Shown here one piece after another: positions 7,069 to 14,112 of a stretch of DNA of 17,948 nucleotides. Within the stretch, counting starts at the first letter, position 1. Each line of letters opens with the position of its first letter. This DNA is from Euryarchaeota archaeon UBA111 (lineage in GTDB: Archaea; Thermoplasmatota; Poseidoniia; Poseidoniales; Poseidoniaceae), in the NCBI GenBank assembly GCA_002506025.1, contig DAWS01000081.1:19483-37430 (forward strand), in the 5' to 3' direction. A program made the position numbers and the translations under genes. Below the pieces are notes generated by a model. The model saw only the letters and a program-made list of their open reading frames with translations, made no database searches and was not told where the DNA came from.

Positions 7069-7434
7069 ATGTTTAGGGTATCTTTGAAGGATTTTACCGT
7101 TTACGGTAAACATGGCGCCTATGAGGCCGAACATTCATATCAGCAACCGTTTATCGTCAGTATAACTGTCGAACTGAATAATAACCAATTTGGTGATAAT
7201 CTAAGTAAAACTGTAAATTATGCCGACCTTCAAACCGTAGCCTATGACGTGATTGCTAACTCACCTCCGATCAAACTTATGGAGACTATGATAGAACATA
7301 TGTTTGAGAAGATTTCACAGAAATATGCTGTCCGAAGAATTGCTATTAAAATTGAGAAGCCGGAGGCTAAACTACCGCATAATGGTGGAGTTGCATTAGT
7401 TGAGGGTGAATGGCTGAATAAACAAGAGAATTGA
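7069..7434 (+). CDS. folB: Dihydroneopterin aldolase, bacterial FolB type
   Basis: FolB cleaves 7,8-dihydroneopterin to 6-hydroxymethyl-7,8-dihydropterin and glycolaldehyde in folate synthesis. The 121-aa product fits the family: HGAYEAEHSYQQPF (15-28), TVNYADL (48-54), LMETMIEHM (70-78) and IKIEKPEAKLPH. Glu21, Tyr51 and Lys97 align with the catalytic Glu22, Tyr54 and Lys100 of the Staphylococcus aureus enzyme. Archaea generally use the unrelated MptD for this step, so FolB suggests a bacterial-type folate branch, probably gained by transfer. The ATG abuts the parvulin stop codon. A related epimerase-only activity cannot be excluded. A pterin-carbinolamine dehydratase lies about 6 kb downstream. 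Confidence 0.87.
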   Translation: MFRVSLKDFTVYGKHGAYEAEHSYQQPFIVSITVELNNNQFGDNLSKTVNYADLQTVAYDVIANSPPIKLMETMIEHMFEKISQKYAVRRIAIKIEKPEAKLPHNGGVALVEGEWLNKQEN

Positions 7435-7459
7435 TACAATTGATTGTTTTAACTTAGCC

Positions 7460-7954
7460 ATGGGCGAACCAGTGTCCAGAGTATTTGTCCCTTCGGTTAC
7501 CGAGGATGATGGCGGCACTATAGGACTTGGTTGCTTCAGCACCGAAGATACCGCATGGCAGGTTCTACGAGCATTTCTGAAAAAAAGCGAGCAGATGTTG
7601 CTCAACAGTTGCAGTGTAGTCGTTTGGGATGTCGATATCGTTGGCGAAGACGCCATGACCGTATTATCAACCATGGAATGTCGTGACTGCCCAGTTTGCG
7701 GCAGACGTACTTTTTGGATAGATGTTGATAATTTTAGCGCACTGTGCCACGGTTCAGCATGTTCTGCTTGGATAGAAGAAAACACTGTTGACCCAGAGAT
7801 AATCGATTGTGGATGGCCGACTATTCGTTTCTTGAAACAGAATAAATCAATTGAAGAAGCGGTTGAGTCTTTGTTTAAGTTAGGTGACAGGCTAAAAGCC
7901 GTGGGCGAGGAAAGAATGAGTGAAGCTAACGCTGAGTCTCTAATCGAGGAATGA
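7460..7954 (+). CDS. Unknown protein with a small cysteine cluster
   Basis: I recognise no family for this 164-aa soluble protein. The first 70 residues alternate strand-like and helical stretches (SRVFVPSV; TAWQVLRAFLKKSEQMLL; SVVVWDVDIVG). A cysteine cluster follows: Cys74, Cys77-x2-Cys80 (CPVCGRR) and Cys96-x4-Cys101 (CHGSAC), a plausible single zinc site. The C-terminal third is helical and acidic (IEEAVESLFKLGDRL, then many Glu). It lies 25 bp after folB on the same strand and is the last gene of this rightward run, ending tail to tail with the leftward pair 11 bp away. A nucleic-acid or protein-binding role is possible but unsupported. Confidence 0.75.
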   Translation: MGEPVSRVFVPSVTEDDGGTIGLGCFSTEDTAWQVLRAFLKKSEQMLLNSCSVVVWDVDIVGEDAMTVLSTMECRDCPVCGRRTFWIDVDNFSALCHGSACSAWIEENTVDPEIIDCGWPTIRFLKQNKSIEEAVESLFKLGDRLKAVGEERMSEANAESLIEE

Positions 7955-7965
7955 AGCAGAGTAAA

Positions 7966-8232
7966 CTAAACAATCTGACGCAGAATCGAACTCAGGAAAA
8001 TAAATGCGAAGATTCCAAAAAAGATGAACATCCAAATCCTCATCTGCTTTTCATTGCGCGTATTCTTTTCATGCTGGTCCATACATTCCACTGACTTACA
8101 GACGCGTGGGTCAGCATTAGGTGAAATCGAAATTCCACAAATTCTACAATGTTTGTGATTTGGTAATTTCCCACTTGACATTTTGCTTGTGACCTTTGAT
8201 ACGTTTTCTTTAATTTTCTTTACGTCTACCAA
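7966..8232 (-). CDS. Small zinc-finger protein with C-terminal membrane anchor
   Basis: The 88-aa product has Cys29-x2-Cys32 (CRICG) and Cys45-x4-Cys50 (CKSVEC), then a charged linker and one hydrophobic helix at about 66-84 close to the C terminus. This is the layout of the small DUF2116-like zinc-ribbon/TM proteins of archaea, whose function is not known. The start is TTG at 8232: it lies 8 nt after a strong Shine-Dalgarno sequence inside the end of pyrH and 4 nt after the pyrH stop. An internal ATG at residue 18 would keep the zinc site but has no such site before it. It is co-transcribed with pyrH. The zinc knuckle should face the cytoplasm, as in tail-anchored proteins. Confidence 0.8.
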   Translation of the reverse strand: MVDVKKIKENVSKVTSKMSSGKLPNHKHCRICGISISPNADPRVCKSVECMDQHEKNTRNEKQMRIWMFIFFGIFAFIFLSSILRQIV

Positions 8233-8236
8233 GTAA

Positions 8237-8941
8237 TCAACTCCTTACTACAGTTCCGTGAAACTCTTTACCATCTAGGGCAGACTCGATGAGGTCAATT
8301 TCGCGACCGTCCAAAACTGCGATATTTATCTTATGTTCTGCAGCAATCGATACGGCAATCGGATCCACTACTGCCGACTGTCCCGGGGACAATCTCTCTG
8401 TTCCTGTTATCGAGATTAGTTCATCAATAGTCATGTCAAAAAATGGCTTGGCATCGTCTGATTCTTTAGGATCTTTATTGTATATGTGACTAACATTGGT
8501 GGCAATTATGCAGTCCTTTGCCCGACAATCTCGAGCCAAGGTGACGGCAACGGCATCTGTGGTGTGACCAGGTAATGTGCCGCCCATAACAACGAAATTG
8601 TGTTGTTCAAAATATTGTGCAGCTGACTGAGTGTCGTGCGGAATTGCAGGTGCGACATTACACCCTACATCGAGTAGAATTTGTTGAATTATAGTTGCAT
8701 TGAGGCGAGTTGCGGCAATTCCAACCTCGTCCAGTCGATCAAGATCGCTAGTGAAATCCTTGGCTAATTCGATGCCCTCGCGGGCGGGCAAACCGCCACC
8801 AACTACGATACCTAATTTCCTTGAATTTCCTTCAATGTGAATTGCAAGCTGACGGAGTTTACCAAACCATATTTTGCGGTTTTCTGATTCCTCGGGCCTC
8901 AACAGGCTGCCACCAAGTGCAATAACTTGAGGCAGTGTCAT
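8237..8941 (-). CDS. pyrH: UMP kinase, archaeal type
   Basis: This amino-acid-kinase-fold enzyme phosphorylates UMP to UDP with ATP in pyrimidine nucleotide synthesis. The 234-aa product shows IALGGSLL (7-14, phosphate-binding loop), VVGGGLPAREG, DEVGIAATRLNA (family-specific), GGTLPGHTTDAVAVTLA (UMP binding), ATNVSHIYNKDPK and a C-terminal VVDPIAVSIAAEHKI...VLDG. The length and the PGHTTDAVA motif fit archaeal UMP kinase better than aspartokinase or acetylglutamate kinase. It starts at ATG 8941-8939, divergent from prf1, and is followed by the small zinc/TM gene in one transcript. Confidence 0.93.
   Translation of the reverse strand: MTLPQVIALGGSLLRPEESENRKIWFGKLRQLAIHIEGNSRKLGIVVGGGLPAREGIELAKDFTSDLDRLDEVGIAATRLNATIIQQILLDVGCNVAPAIPHDTQSAAQYFEQHNFVVMGGTLPGHTTDAVAVTLARDCRAKDCIIATNVSHIYNKDPKESDDAKPFFDMTIDELISITGTERLSPGQSAVVDPIAVSIAAEHKINIAVLDGREIDLIESALDGKEFHGTVVRS
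8241..8246 (-). promoter_or_regulatory. Shine-Dalgarno site that fixes a TTG start
   Basis: AAGGAG on the minus strand lies within the last codons of pyrH, 8 nt before TTG 8232-8230. It is among the best ribosome-binding sites in the window and supports a TTG start for the small zinc/TM gene. Confidence 0.7.
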
Positions 8942-8964
8942 GGTTCTTGGTCATAGTTCTAGCA

Positions 8965-8977
8965 CTTAGACTATACC
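8965..8977 (-). promoter_or_regulatory. Candidate TATA-like box for pyrH
   Basis: On the minus strand GGTATAGTCTAAG lies 24-36 nt upstream of the pyrH ATG. That distance suits a leaderless archaeal transcript, and no Shine-Dalgarno sequence precedes the ATG. The match to a TATA consensus is moderate. Confidence 0.35.
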
Positions 8978-9043
8978 ATCATTTTCACATTTGGAACAGC
9001 ATTAATCACCATTTAGCAGACCCGCAAAGCGAGGCTTCAAGTG

Positions 9044-9072
9044 CTATATGCAATGCCCACAGGCTAGAGGAG
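9044..9072 (+). promoter_or_regulatory. Candidate TATA-like box and Shine-Dalgarno site that place the prf1 start
   Basis: CTATATG (9044-9050) lies about 30 nt before ATG 9078, and GAGGAG (9067-9072) lies five bases before it. The ribosome-binding site clearly favours ATG 9078 over the in-frame ATG 9048, which falls inside the AT-rich box. Confidence 0.5.
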
Positions 9073-9077
9073 TCTTT

Positions 9078-10325
9078 ATGTCAGGTGACGCAGATATCGC
9101 AACCAAGCGATTAAGGCTCAAGATTGCGCTGGAAGAGTTACGAGAAATGAAAGGTTTTGGGACTGAACTAGTTACCATTATTATTCCACCTGACCGGCAG
9201 ATTTCTGACGCTCGAACAATGCTACAAAATGAGCACGGTCAGGCTGCGAACATAAAATCCAAAGGGACTAGAAAGAATGTCCAAGGTGCAATTGAATCTG
9301 CAATCTCGACCCTAAACCGATTCAAGACTCCTGGTGAGAATGGTATTGCCCTATTTGTTGGTGCAATTATCATCGGCAACAACAAAACACGCATGGTCAA
9401 TGTTGTCGTCGATGACCCACCACAGCAATTACTGTCATTCAGATACCGCTGTGATTCTACTTTCGAACTCACCCAACTTGAGGATATGCTGGTGGACAAA
9501 AAGTCATACGCACTATTCGTCATTGATAGAGCAGAAGCAGCATACGGAATTGCTTCAGGCAAGAGAATCCACGTTCAGGAACATTTGGTTTCAAACATCA
9601 TGGGCAAGCACCGTCAAGGTGGACAATCTGCACAGAGATTCGAGCGACTAATTGAAGAAGCCGCGCATAATTTCTTCAAACGAGCGACGGAACATGCTTG
9701 TTCATACTGGCTACCGAACCTTGAAAACATACAGGCAGTAATAATTGGTGGACCAGGTGCTACCAAGGACTTTGTCGTAAAGAACGATTATTTCCATCAT
9801 GAAATTGCCAAGAAAATAGCCAAAACCACATTTGATGTTGGATACTCAAATGAAAGCGGAGTTAGAGAACTAGTAGACAACGCTGGAACCCTAATGGGAG
9901 AAATAGAATTAGATGCTGAACGTCAACTTATGAATCGGTTTTTGGAGGAATTAGTGAAAGCCCACCCTAAAGCTACATATGGAGAAATGATGATCAAGAA
10001 AGCATTGGACATGGGTGCTGTTGATACCCTGCTAATCTCTGAAGGCATGCGTAAAAATTCTGTCAACCTCAAATGTGAATCTTGTGGCCATGAGTGGAAC
10101 ATATCGCTGACTCGATCCCAAGAATTGCCCTCTTGTTCAAAATGCGATGCAAAAAGTGATTCGGTAACTGAATTAAGTAGCATATCGCTAATCGATGAAT
10201 TAAGCGGTTTAGCAGGAAAAGGTAATTCTGAACTTTCATTTATCTCAACTGATACTGAGGAAGGTTCACAATTGATGCAAGGATTTGGCGGTCTAGCAGC
10301 AATTTTGCGATACCCTGTGATGTGA
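9078..10325 (+). CDS. prf1: Peptide chain release factor aRF1
   Basis: aRF1 reads all three stop codons in the ribosomal A site and triggers peptide release. The start at ATG 9078 gives 415 aa and follows a GAGGAG site; an in-frame ATG 30 bases upstream would add a tail unlike the family. NIKS (58-61) and YRCDSTF are the stop-codon-reading elements of domain 1. GGQ (181-183) in MGKHRQGGQSAQRFERL is the catalytic motif of domain 2. The positions nearly match those of eukaryotic eRF1. The C-terminal domain contains a four-Cys minidomain (CESCGHEW...CSKCDAK), as in many archaeal aRF1 proteins. The stop lies 4 bp before argS, so the two translation genes form an operon. Confidence 0.96.
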   Translation: MSGDADIATKRLRLKIALEELREMKGFGTELVTIIIPPDRQISDARTMLQNEHGQAANIKSKGTRKNVQGAIESAISTLNRFKTPGENGIALFVGAIIIGNNKTRMVNVVVDDPPQQLLSFRYRCDSTFELTQLEDMLVDKKSYALFVIDRAEAAYGIASGKRIHVQEHLVSNIMGKHRQGGQSAQRFERLIEEAAHNFFKRATEHACSYWLPNLENIQAVIIGGPGATKDFVVKNDYFHHEIAKKIAKTTFDVGYSNESGVRELVDNAGTLMGEIELDAERQLMNRFLEELVKAHPKATYGEMMIKKALDMGAVDTLLISEGMRKNSVNLKCESCGHEWNISLTRSQELPSCSKCDAKSDSVTELSSISLIDELSGLAGKGNSELSFISTDTEEGSQLMQGFGGLAAILRYPVM

Positions 10326-10329
10326 TTTT

Positions 10330-12099
10330 ATGGAAATTTTGAGACCTTATGTCGAACAGGTTTTGCATCCTGCACTGGTGAGTTTAGGCATTGCTGAAAG
10401 CAATTGGAAATCTATGATTGCGCCCTCTAGAGAGAGATTTATGGGCGATTTATCACTACCTTGCTTCGCTTTCGCTAAACAATTGGGTATGGCCCCAAAT
10501 CTTATCGCAGAAAAATTGCAATCGATGATTGAACCTACCGAGGTCATCGATGAAATCAATTCAACATCGGGTTATCTTAATTTCAAAGTATCACCAATCT
10601 GGCTCGCCAGTTATGTCGCCTCCGGACAAATCAGAGTTGGCGATGCAACTGGCGAATACCCGTCTGGAGACAGAGCGGTGTTAATTGAACACACATCTGC
10701 CAATCCAAATGGTCCATTTCATGTCGGCAGGGCTAGAAATGCCATTCTAGGCGACACGTTAGTACGATTACACAGATTGCACGGGAATGATGTGCGAGCT
10801 GAATATTATGTTGACGATATGGGCAAGCAAGTTGCTGTATTAGCTTGGGCCCTAGCAAATTTAAGCGCAGAAAGAGTTGAAGAGATTCTTTCTGACCGAG
10901 AACCGCTTAACGAACTCTGGAAAAATAAAGCTGACCATGAAAGAGTAAGATGGTATCAAGCGGCACAAGTATTGCGTAATGATGATGATTACAAGGAGGA
11001 CATTGAAAGAGAGATTGCCGCCATGGTCCACGCCAGTGAGAATGGTGACGATAAAGTTCTAGCATCATTTGAAAATGCGTATCAACCAGTGCTTGACGGT
11101 ATGCTCCAAACCCTCGGTCGACTTGGAATATACTTTGATGAATTTACTAAAGAATCTCTATTTGTAACCAATGGTGACGTTAGTAAAGTAATGCAAAAAT
11201 TGACTGAATTAGACATACACGGTGTTGCGGATAATGGTGCAGAATATCTTGACCTCGGAGCGAGAGGTTTGAAAGGTAAAACCGAGTTCTACTTCCGTCG
11301 AGGAGACGGCAGTTCACTATACGCTACTCGTGACATCGCCTACCACATCTGGAAATTCACGCAGTGTGACAATCTGATTAACATCCTCGGTGAAGACCAC
11401 AAATTGCAGTCAAAGCAAGTCTCGCTGACTCTAACCGAGATGGGGTATAAAACCCCGGAGGTTTTGTTTTACTCGTTCATCAAACTGCCCGAAGGAAAGA
11501 TGTCCACTAGGAGGGGAAATGTTGTTTTCATGGATGACCTGCTTGAGGAAGCAAAAGCTCATGCTGCAGAAGTGGTGAAAGAAATCCGGACGGATTACAC
11601 AGATCAACAAATCAGTCAGATCGCTGAGGCCGTCGGAACTTCTGCCGTTAGATTCAATATTATCAAAGTCAGTCCGGACAAGGGTTTCACGTTCCGGTGG
11701 GAAGAGGCATTATCATTTGACTCTGATTCTGCACCTTTTATTATGTATAGCCACACAAGGAGTCGTTCTATAGCGAAAAAGTGCCATGATTTAGGTGTAG
11801 ATTTATCAAGAATTAATGACATTGATACATCTAATATCCCCGATAGCATGTATGAATTACTGAGAATAATCGCATGTCACAATGATGTGCTTGCCCGGTC
11901 TGTCAAACAGAATAGACCAAATCTATTTGCTAGTCAATTATTGAACTTAGCAAATTATTACAATGGATTTTATCGAGATTGTAAAGTTATCCAAGGCGGT
12001 AAAGTAAACCATAGTTTCTTGGCAATTTCAGAAATTGCGTCCCAACTACTCAAATCGGGAATGATTGGTTTGGGCATAACTCCATTGGAACAGATGTGA
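10330..12099 (+). CDS. argS: Arginyl-tRNA synthetase
   Basis: ArgS charges tRNA-Arg with arginine. This class I synthetase of 589 aa has the N-terminal additional domain (about 1-100, with YLNFK near the end), then the Rossmann fold with the HIGH-type motif HVGR at 131-134 inside HTSANPNGPFHVGRARNAILGD, a family signature. The KMSKS-type motif is KMSTR at 390-394 (KLPEGKMSTRRGNVV). The C-terminal anticodon-binding helical domain ends with the conserved GLGITPLEQM, the usual ArgS finish. It follows prf1 by 4 bp without a clear ribosome-binding site of its own. It ends exactly one base before the stop codon of the convergent GTPase gene. Confidence 0.97.
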   Translation: MEILRPYVEQVLHPALVSLGIAESNWKSMIAPSRERFMGDLSLPCFAFAKQLGMAPNLIAEKLQSMIEPTEVIDEINSTSGYLNFKVSPIWLASYVASGQIRVGDATGEYPSGDRAVLIEHTSANPNGPFHVGRARNAILGDTLVRLHRLHGNDVRAEYYVDDMGKQVAVLAWALANLSAERVEEILSDREPLNELWKNKADHERVRWYQAAQVLRNDDDYKEDIEREIAAMVHASENGDDKVLASFENAYQPVLDGMLQTLGRLGIYFDEFTKESLFVTNGDVSKVMQKLTELDIHGVADNGAEYLDLGARGLKGKTEFYFRRGDGSSLYATRDIAYHIWKFTQCDNLINILGEDHKLQSKQVSLTLTEMGYKTPEVLFYSFIKLPEGKMSTRRGNVVFMDDLLEEAKAHAAEVVKEIRTDYTDQQISQIAEAVGTSAVRFNIIKVSPDKGFTFRWEEALSFDSDSAPFIMYSHTRSRSIAKKCHDLGVDLSRINDIDTSNIPDSMYELLRIIACHNDVLARSVKQNRPNLFASQLLNLANYYNGFYRDCKVIQGGKVNHSFLAISEIASQLLKSGMIGLGITPLEQM

Positions 12100-13257
12100 T
12101 TATTCTGCTCTATACCAGCCATCTGGTAGATTCATTGGATCAACTGGAGTGTTATCTTTTACAATCCTAACAATCTCCATTTTAAGTGCCTCAAGACCAA
12201 CATTTTCGAGGGCAGAAATGGTGATGTAACCATTGCGGTCAATAAGTAATGGTAATTCACTGTAATGTTCTTCACCAGACATCAGGTATTCCTCCTCAGC
12301 AGATTTTACCACATCCCAATTAACGGGCTTTTCAGGGTGAATGTCAGCCTTAGTCGAGATAATCATGACTGTCGTCTCTGCCAAAAGTTCGAGAATTTCC
12401 TCCAACAAATTATTCTGCTCTACAATCGTCATTCCACAGTTTTCGCTTTCATCGATTAAAAATAGCACCAGTGAACCGAGATTCTCTAAAGCCGAAATCG
12501 CCTGCATTTCGATATCATTACGCTTATGCATCGGGCGGTCTAGAAGACCTGGGGTGTCGACCATTTGGTATTGTAGTCGCCTGAAAGTAAAATGTCCTAG
12601 ATGAATCCTTTTGGTGGTAAACGGATAATGGTTAACTTCCATATTACCAGAACTTAGAGCTGAAATAAAGGCTGATTTACCAACATTTGGTGCGCCACAA
12701 ACCACGATACAGGGTGACAATTGGTCGATAGAGGGAAGCCGCTTGAGAATCTCTCTAGAATCACCCAGCCACTTTAGTGACGGGCCTATTCGTCCAATCA
12801 ATGAAGATATCCTGCCATATGCCTCCCGTCTCGCTTCATGCATCAATTCTATTTTTGCCGTCCGGGTAATCTTGCGCGTATTCTGCGTGGCAATTTTGCT
12901 AATCTGGTTGGCTGCCCATTGTAACATCGAGAGATGATGACGGTAGTCATCGCAACCAACACATGCATCAATCATTGAGACATCAAACTGTGGAGATTGG
13001 TCTAACGAAGGCCACTGGTTCACGGTGTCCATGAGATAGGTGCTCAGAATATCCGAAGCGGTTTGTATCATACGATTGAGTTGTTTTCTCACACGGAAAA
13101 CTCGGTCATTGTCATCAACTCTGTCTGCAGCCTTCTTCGCCCTAGCATAGGCCTTGTCCAGCAGCTCCTCTTTGGTAAGAACCGTCGGTAAGGCGCGCCA
13201 TGAGACTTTCACAATATCCCCAGTTACCGGCTGGAAGTCAATACTTGAATAATCCAT
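12100..13257 (-). CDS. NOG1-type GTPase, probable large ribosomal subunit assembly factor
   Basis: The Obg-HflX-group GTPase NOG1 binds pre-60S particles in eukaryotes; archaeal homologues are thought to act on the large subunit. This 385-aa protein has a long helical N-terminal domain (about 1-175, with many Arg/Lys), then the G domain: G1 GAPNVGKS (188-195), G2-region Thr pair in YPFTTKRIHLG, G3 DTPGLLDRP, G4 STKAD (TKxD) and G5 ISALE. YPFTTK and DTPGLLDRP are characteristic of NOG1 and set it apart from Obg and DRG. The helical N domain is NOG1-like too. It is divergent from the gene at 13327 and abuts argS tail to tail. Confidence 0.88.
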   Translation of the reverse strand: MDYSSIDFQPVTGDIVKVSWRALPTVLTKEELLDKAYARAKKAADRVDDNDRVFRVRKQLNRMIQTASDILSTYLMDTVNQWPSLDQSPQFDVSMIDACVGCDDYRHHLSMLQWAANQISKIATQNTRKITRTAKIELMHEARREAYGRISSLIGRIGPSLKWLGDSREILKRLPSIDQLSPCIVVCGAPNVGKSAFISALSSGNMEVNHYPFTTKRIHLGHFTFRRLQYQMVDTPGLLDRPMHKRNDIEMQAISALENLGSLVLFLIDESENCGMTIVEQNNLLEEILELLAETTVMIISTKADIHPEKPVNWDVVKSAEEEYLMSGEEHYSELPLLIDRNGYITISALENVGLEALKMEIVRIVKDNTPVDPMNLPDGWYRAE

Positions 13258-13262
13258 ACCCT

Positions 13263-13288
13263 ATATTTCAAATTGATATTTCATTTTG
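13263..13288. repeat. Imperfect 13-bp tandem direct repeat in a divergent promoter region
   Basis: Two adjacent 13-bp units, ATATTTCAAATTG and ATATTTCATTTTG, differ at two positions. They fill the AT-rich part of the 69-bp gap between the divergent NOG1-like gene and the gene at 13327. Each contains a TATA-like core, so they may be the promoter elements of the two genes or a paired regulator site. Confidence 0.4.
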
Positions 13289-13326
13289 AGAGCGAGGTTA
13301 AAAAACGCTCGCCGATAGGTTCAATC

Positions 13327-13773
13327 ATGGCGAAGAAAACAAGCGACTCAGATTTACCAACATGGGCTGTTCCAATTTGGGAACAGATGGGCTCTCCAAG
13401 TCTTGCCGATATTGCGAGCGTCCACAATGGTGACCTGTTGGAAAGAAGACACGGATTACGTAAAGATGATTTGGTGGAAATCTTACTCGACGCAAGAGCG
13501 TTCAAAGCAGACGAAGATACAATAATCAAAGGTAGATTACTCTCATCGGGTAAAACCAGTATTGAGGTATTAACCGACGCAGGACAAACTGTTTACATCG
13601 CTAGAGATGTAATCGTCAAAATCACCTTAATTGCGCATACCCGACCGGCCTACATTGATGACAAAGAATTGTTGGCATTCGAAAGGGCCGATATGAAGCG
13701 AAGGTCATCACTTCACGAGAAAGTCGAAAAGGAAGTCAAAGGCAGACAAGATGATTCACATTTGTGGGGCTGA
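13327..13773 (+). CDS. Unknown small soluble protein, possibly with a small beta-barrel core
   Basis: The start is set at ATG 13327 (MAKKTSDSDLPTW); an in-frame TTG at 13273 would place the N terminus inside the promoter repeats. The 148-aa product has a Trp/Pro-rich opening (LPTWAVPIWEQMGSPS), a helical stretch, then a strand-rich core (DLVEILLDARAF; IIKGRLLSSGKTSIEVLTDAG; VYIARDVIVKITLIAH). The core alternation recalls small beta barrels of the Sm/KOW size class, but this is weak inference. The charged C terminus (about 120-148, Lys/Arg/Glu) could bind RNA. It is followed 4 bp later by the PCD gene, so the two are co-transcribed. I do not recognise the family. Confidence 0.75.
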   Translation: MAKKTSDSDLPTWAVPIWEQMGSPSLADIASVHNGDLLERRHGLRKDDLVEILLDARAFKADEDTIIKGRLLSSGKTSIEVLTDAGQTVYIARDVIVKITLIAHTRPAYIDDKELLAFERADMKRRSSLHEKVEKEVKGRQDDSHLWG

Positions 13774-13777
13774 AACT

Positions 13778-14101
13778 GTGTCACTACATGAAAAGAAGTG
13801 CATACCATGCCAAGGCGGGATACCACCACTGACCACGGATCAGATAAAACCGTTCATGGAACAAATAGATAACAACTGGAATCTAATTGCAGACCATCAC
13901 ATTGAGCGTGTCTTTACCTTCGATGATTTCCAAACCGCGTTAGATTTTGTCAATGCGGCTGGTGAAATATGCGAAGCTGAGGACCATCACGCTGACTTTG
14001 AGCTGTCTTGGGGTCGAGCGAAAGTCATGATCTGGACCCACAAAATTGATGGTTTGCATGAATCGGATTTTATTTTAGCCGCAAAGATTGACAAAATCTA
14101 A
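13778..14101 (+). CDS. Pterin-4a-carbinolamine dehydratase (PCD/PhhB family)
   Basis: PCD dehydrates 4a-hydroxytetrahydrobiopterin; family members outside animals often occur without an aromatic amino-acid hydroxylase and may serve other pterin or molybdopterin needs. I chose GTG 13778, giving MSLHEKKCIPCQGGIPPLT, the typical PCD beginning. ATG 13751 would overlap the previous gene by 23 bp and add nine atypical residues. The active-site set is complete: His70, His71, His88 and Asp97 keep the spacing of human His61, His62, His79 and Asp88. The EAEDHHAD motif has Ala where many members have Pro. The length of 107 aa is normal. It sits between an unknown protein and a nitroreductase-like gene. 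Confidence 0.88.
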   Translation: MSLHEKKCIPCQGGIPPLTTDQIKPFMEQIDNNWNLIADHHIERVFTFDDFQTALDFVNAAGEICEAEDHHADFELSWGRAKVMIWTHKIDGLHESDFILAAKIDKI

Positions 14102-14112
14102 TCGGTGTTCGC

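Noticed and set aside
9048..9077. ATG 9048 as the prf1 start.
   Set aside because: ATG 9078 has a GAGGAG site five bases upstream and gives motif positions like those of eRF1.
8942..9077. Possible tRNA or small RNA in the pyrH-prf1 gap.
   Set aside because: No cloverleaf arms or T-loop motif on either strand; the gap is explained by two divergent promoters.
13290..13312. GAGCG/CGCTC hairpin in the gap before the gene at 13327.
   Set aside because: The stem is only 5 bp with a competing register, and it sits in a divergent promoter region where no terminator is expected.
13751..13777. ATG 13751 as the start of the PCD gene.
   Set aside because: It overlaps the upstream gene by 23 bp and adds residues absent from the family; GTG 13778 gives the standard beginning.
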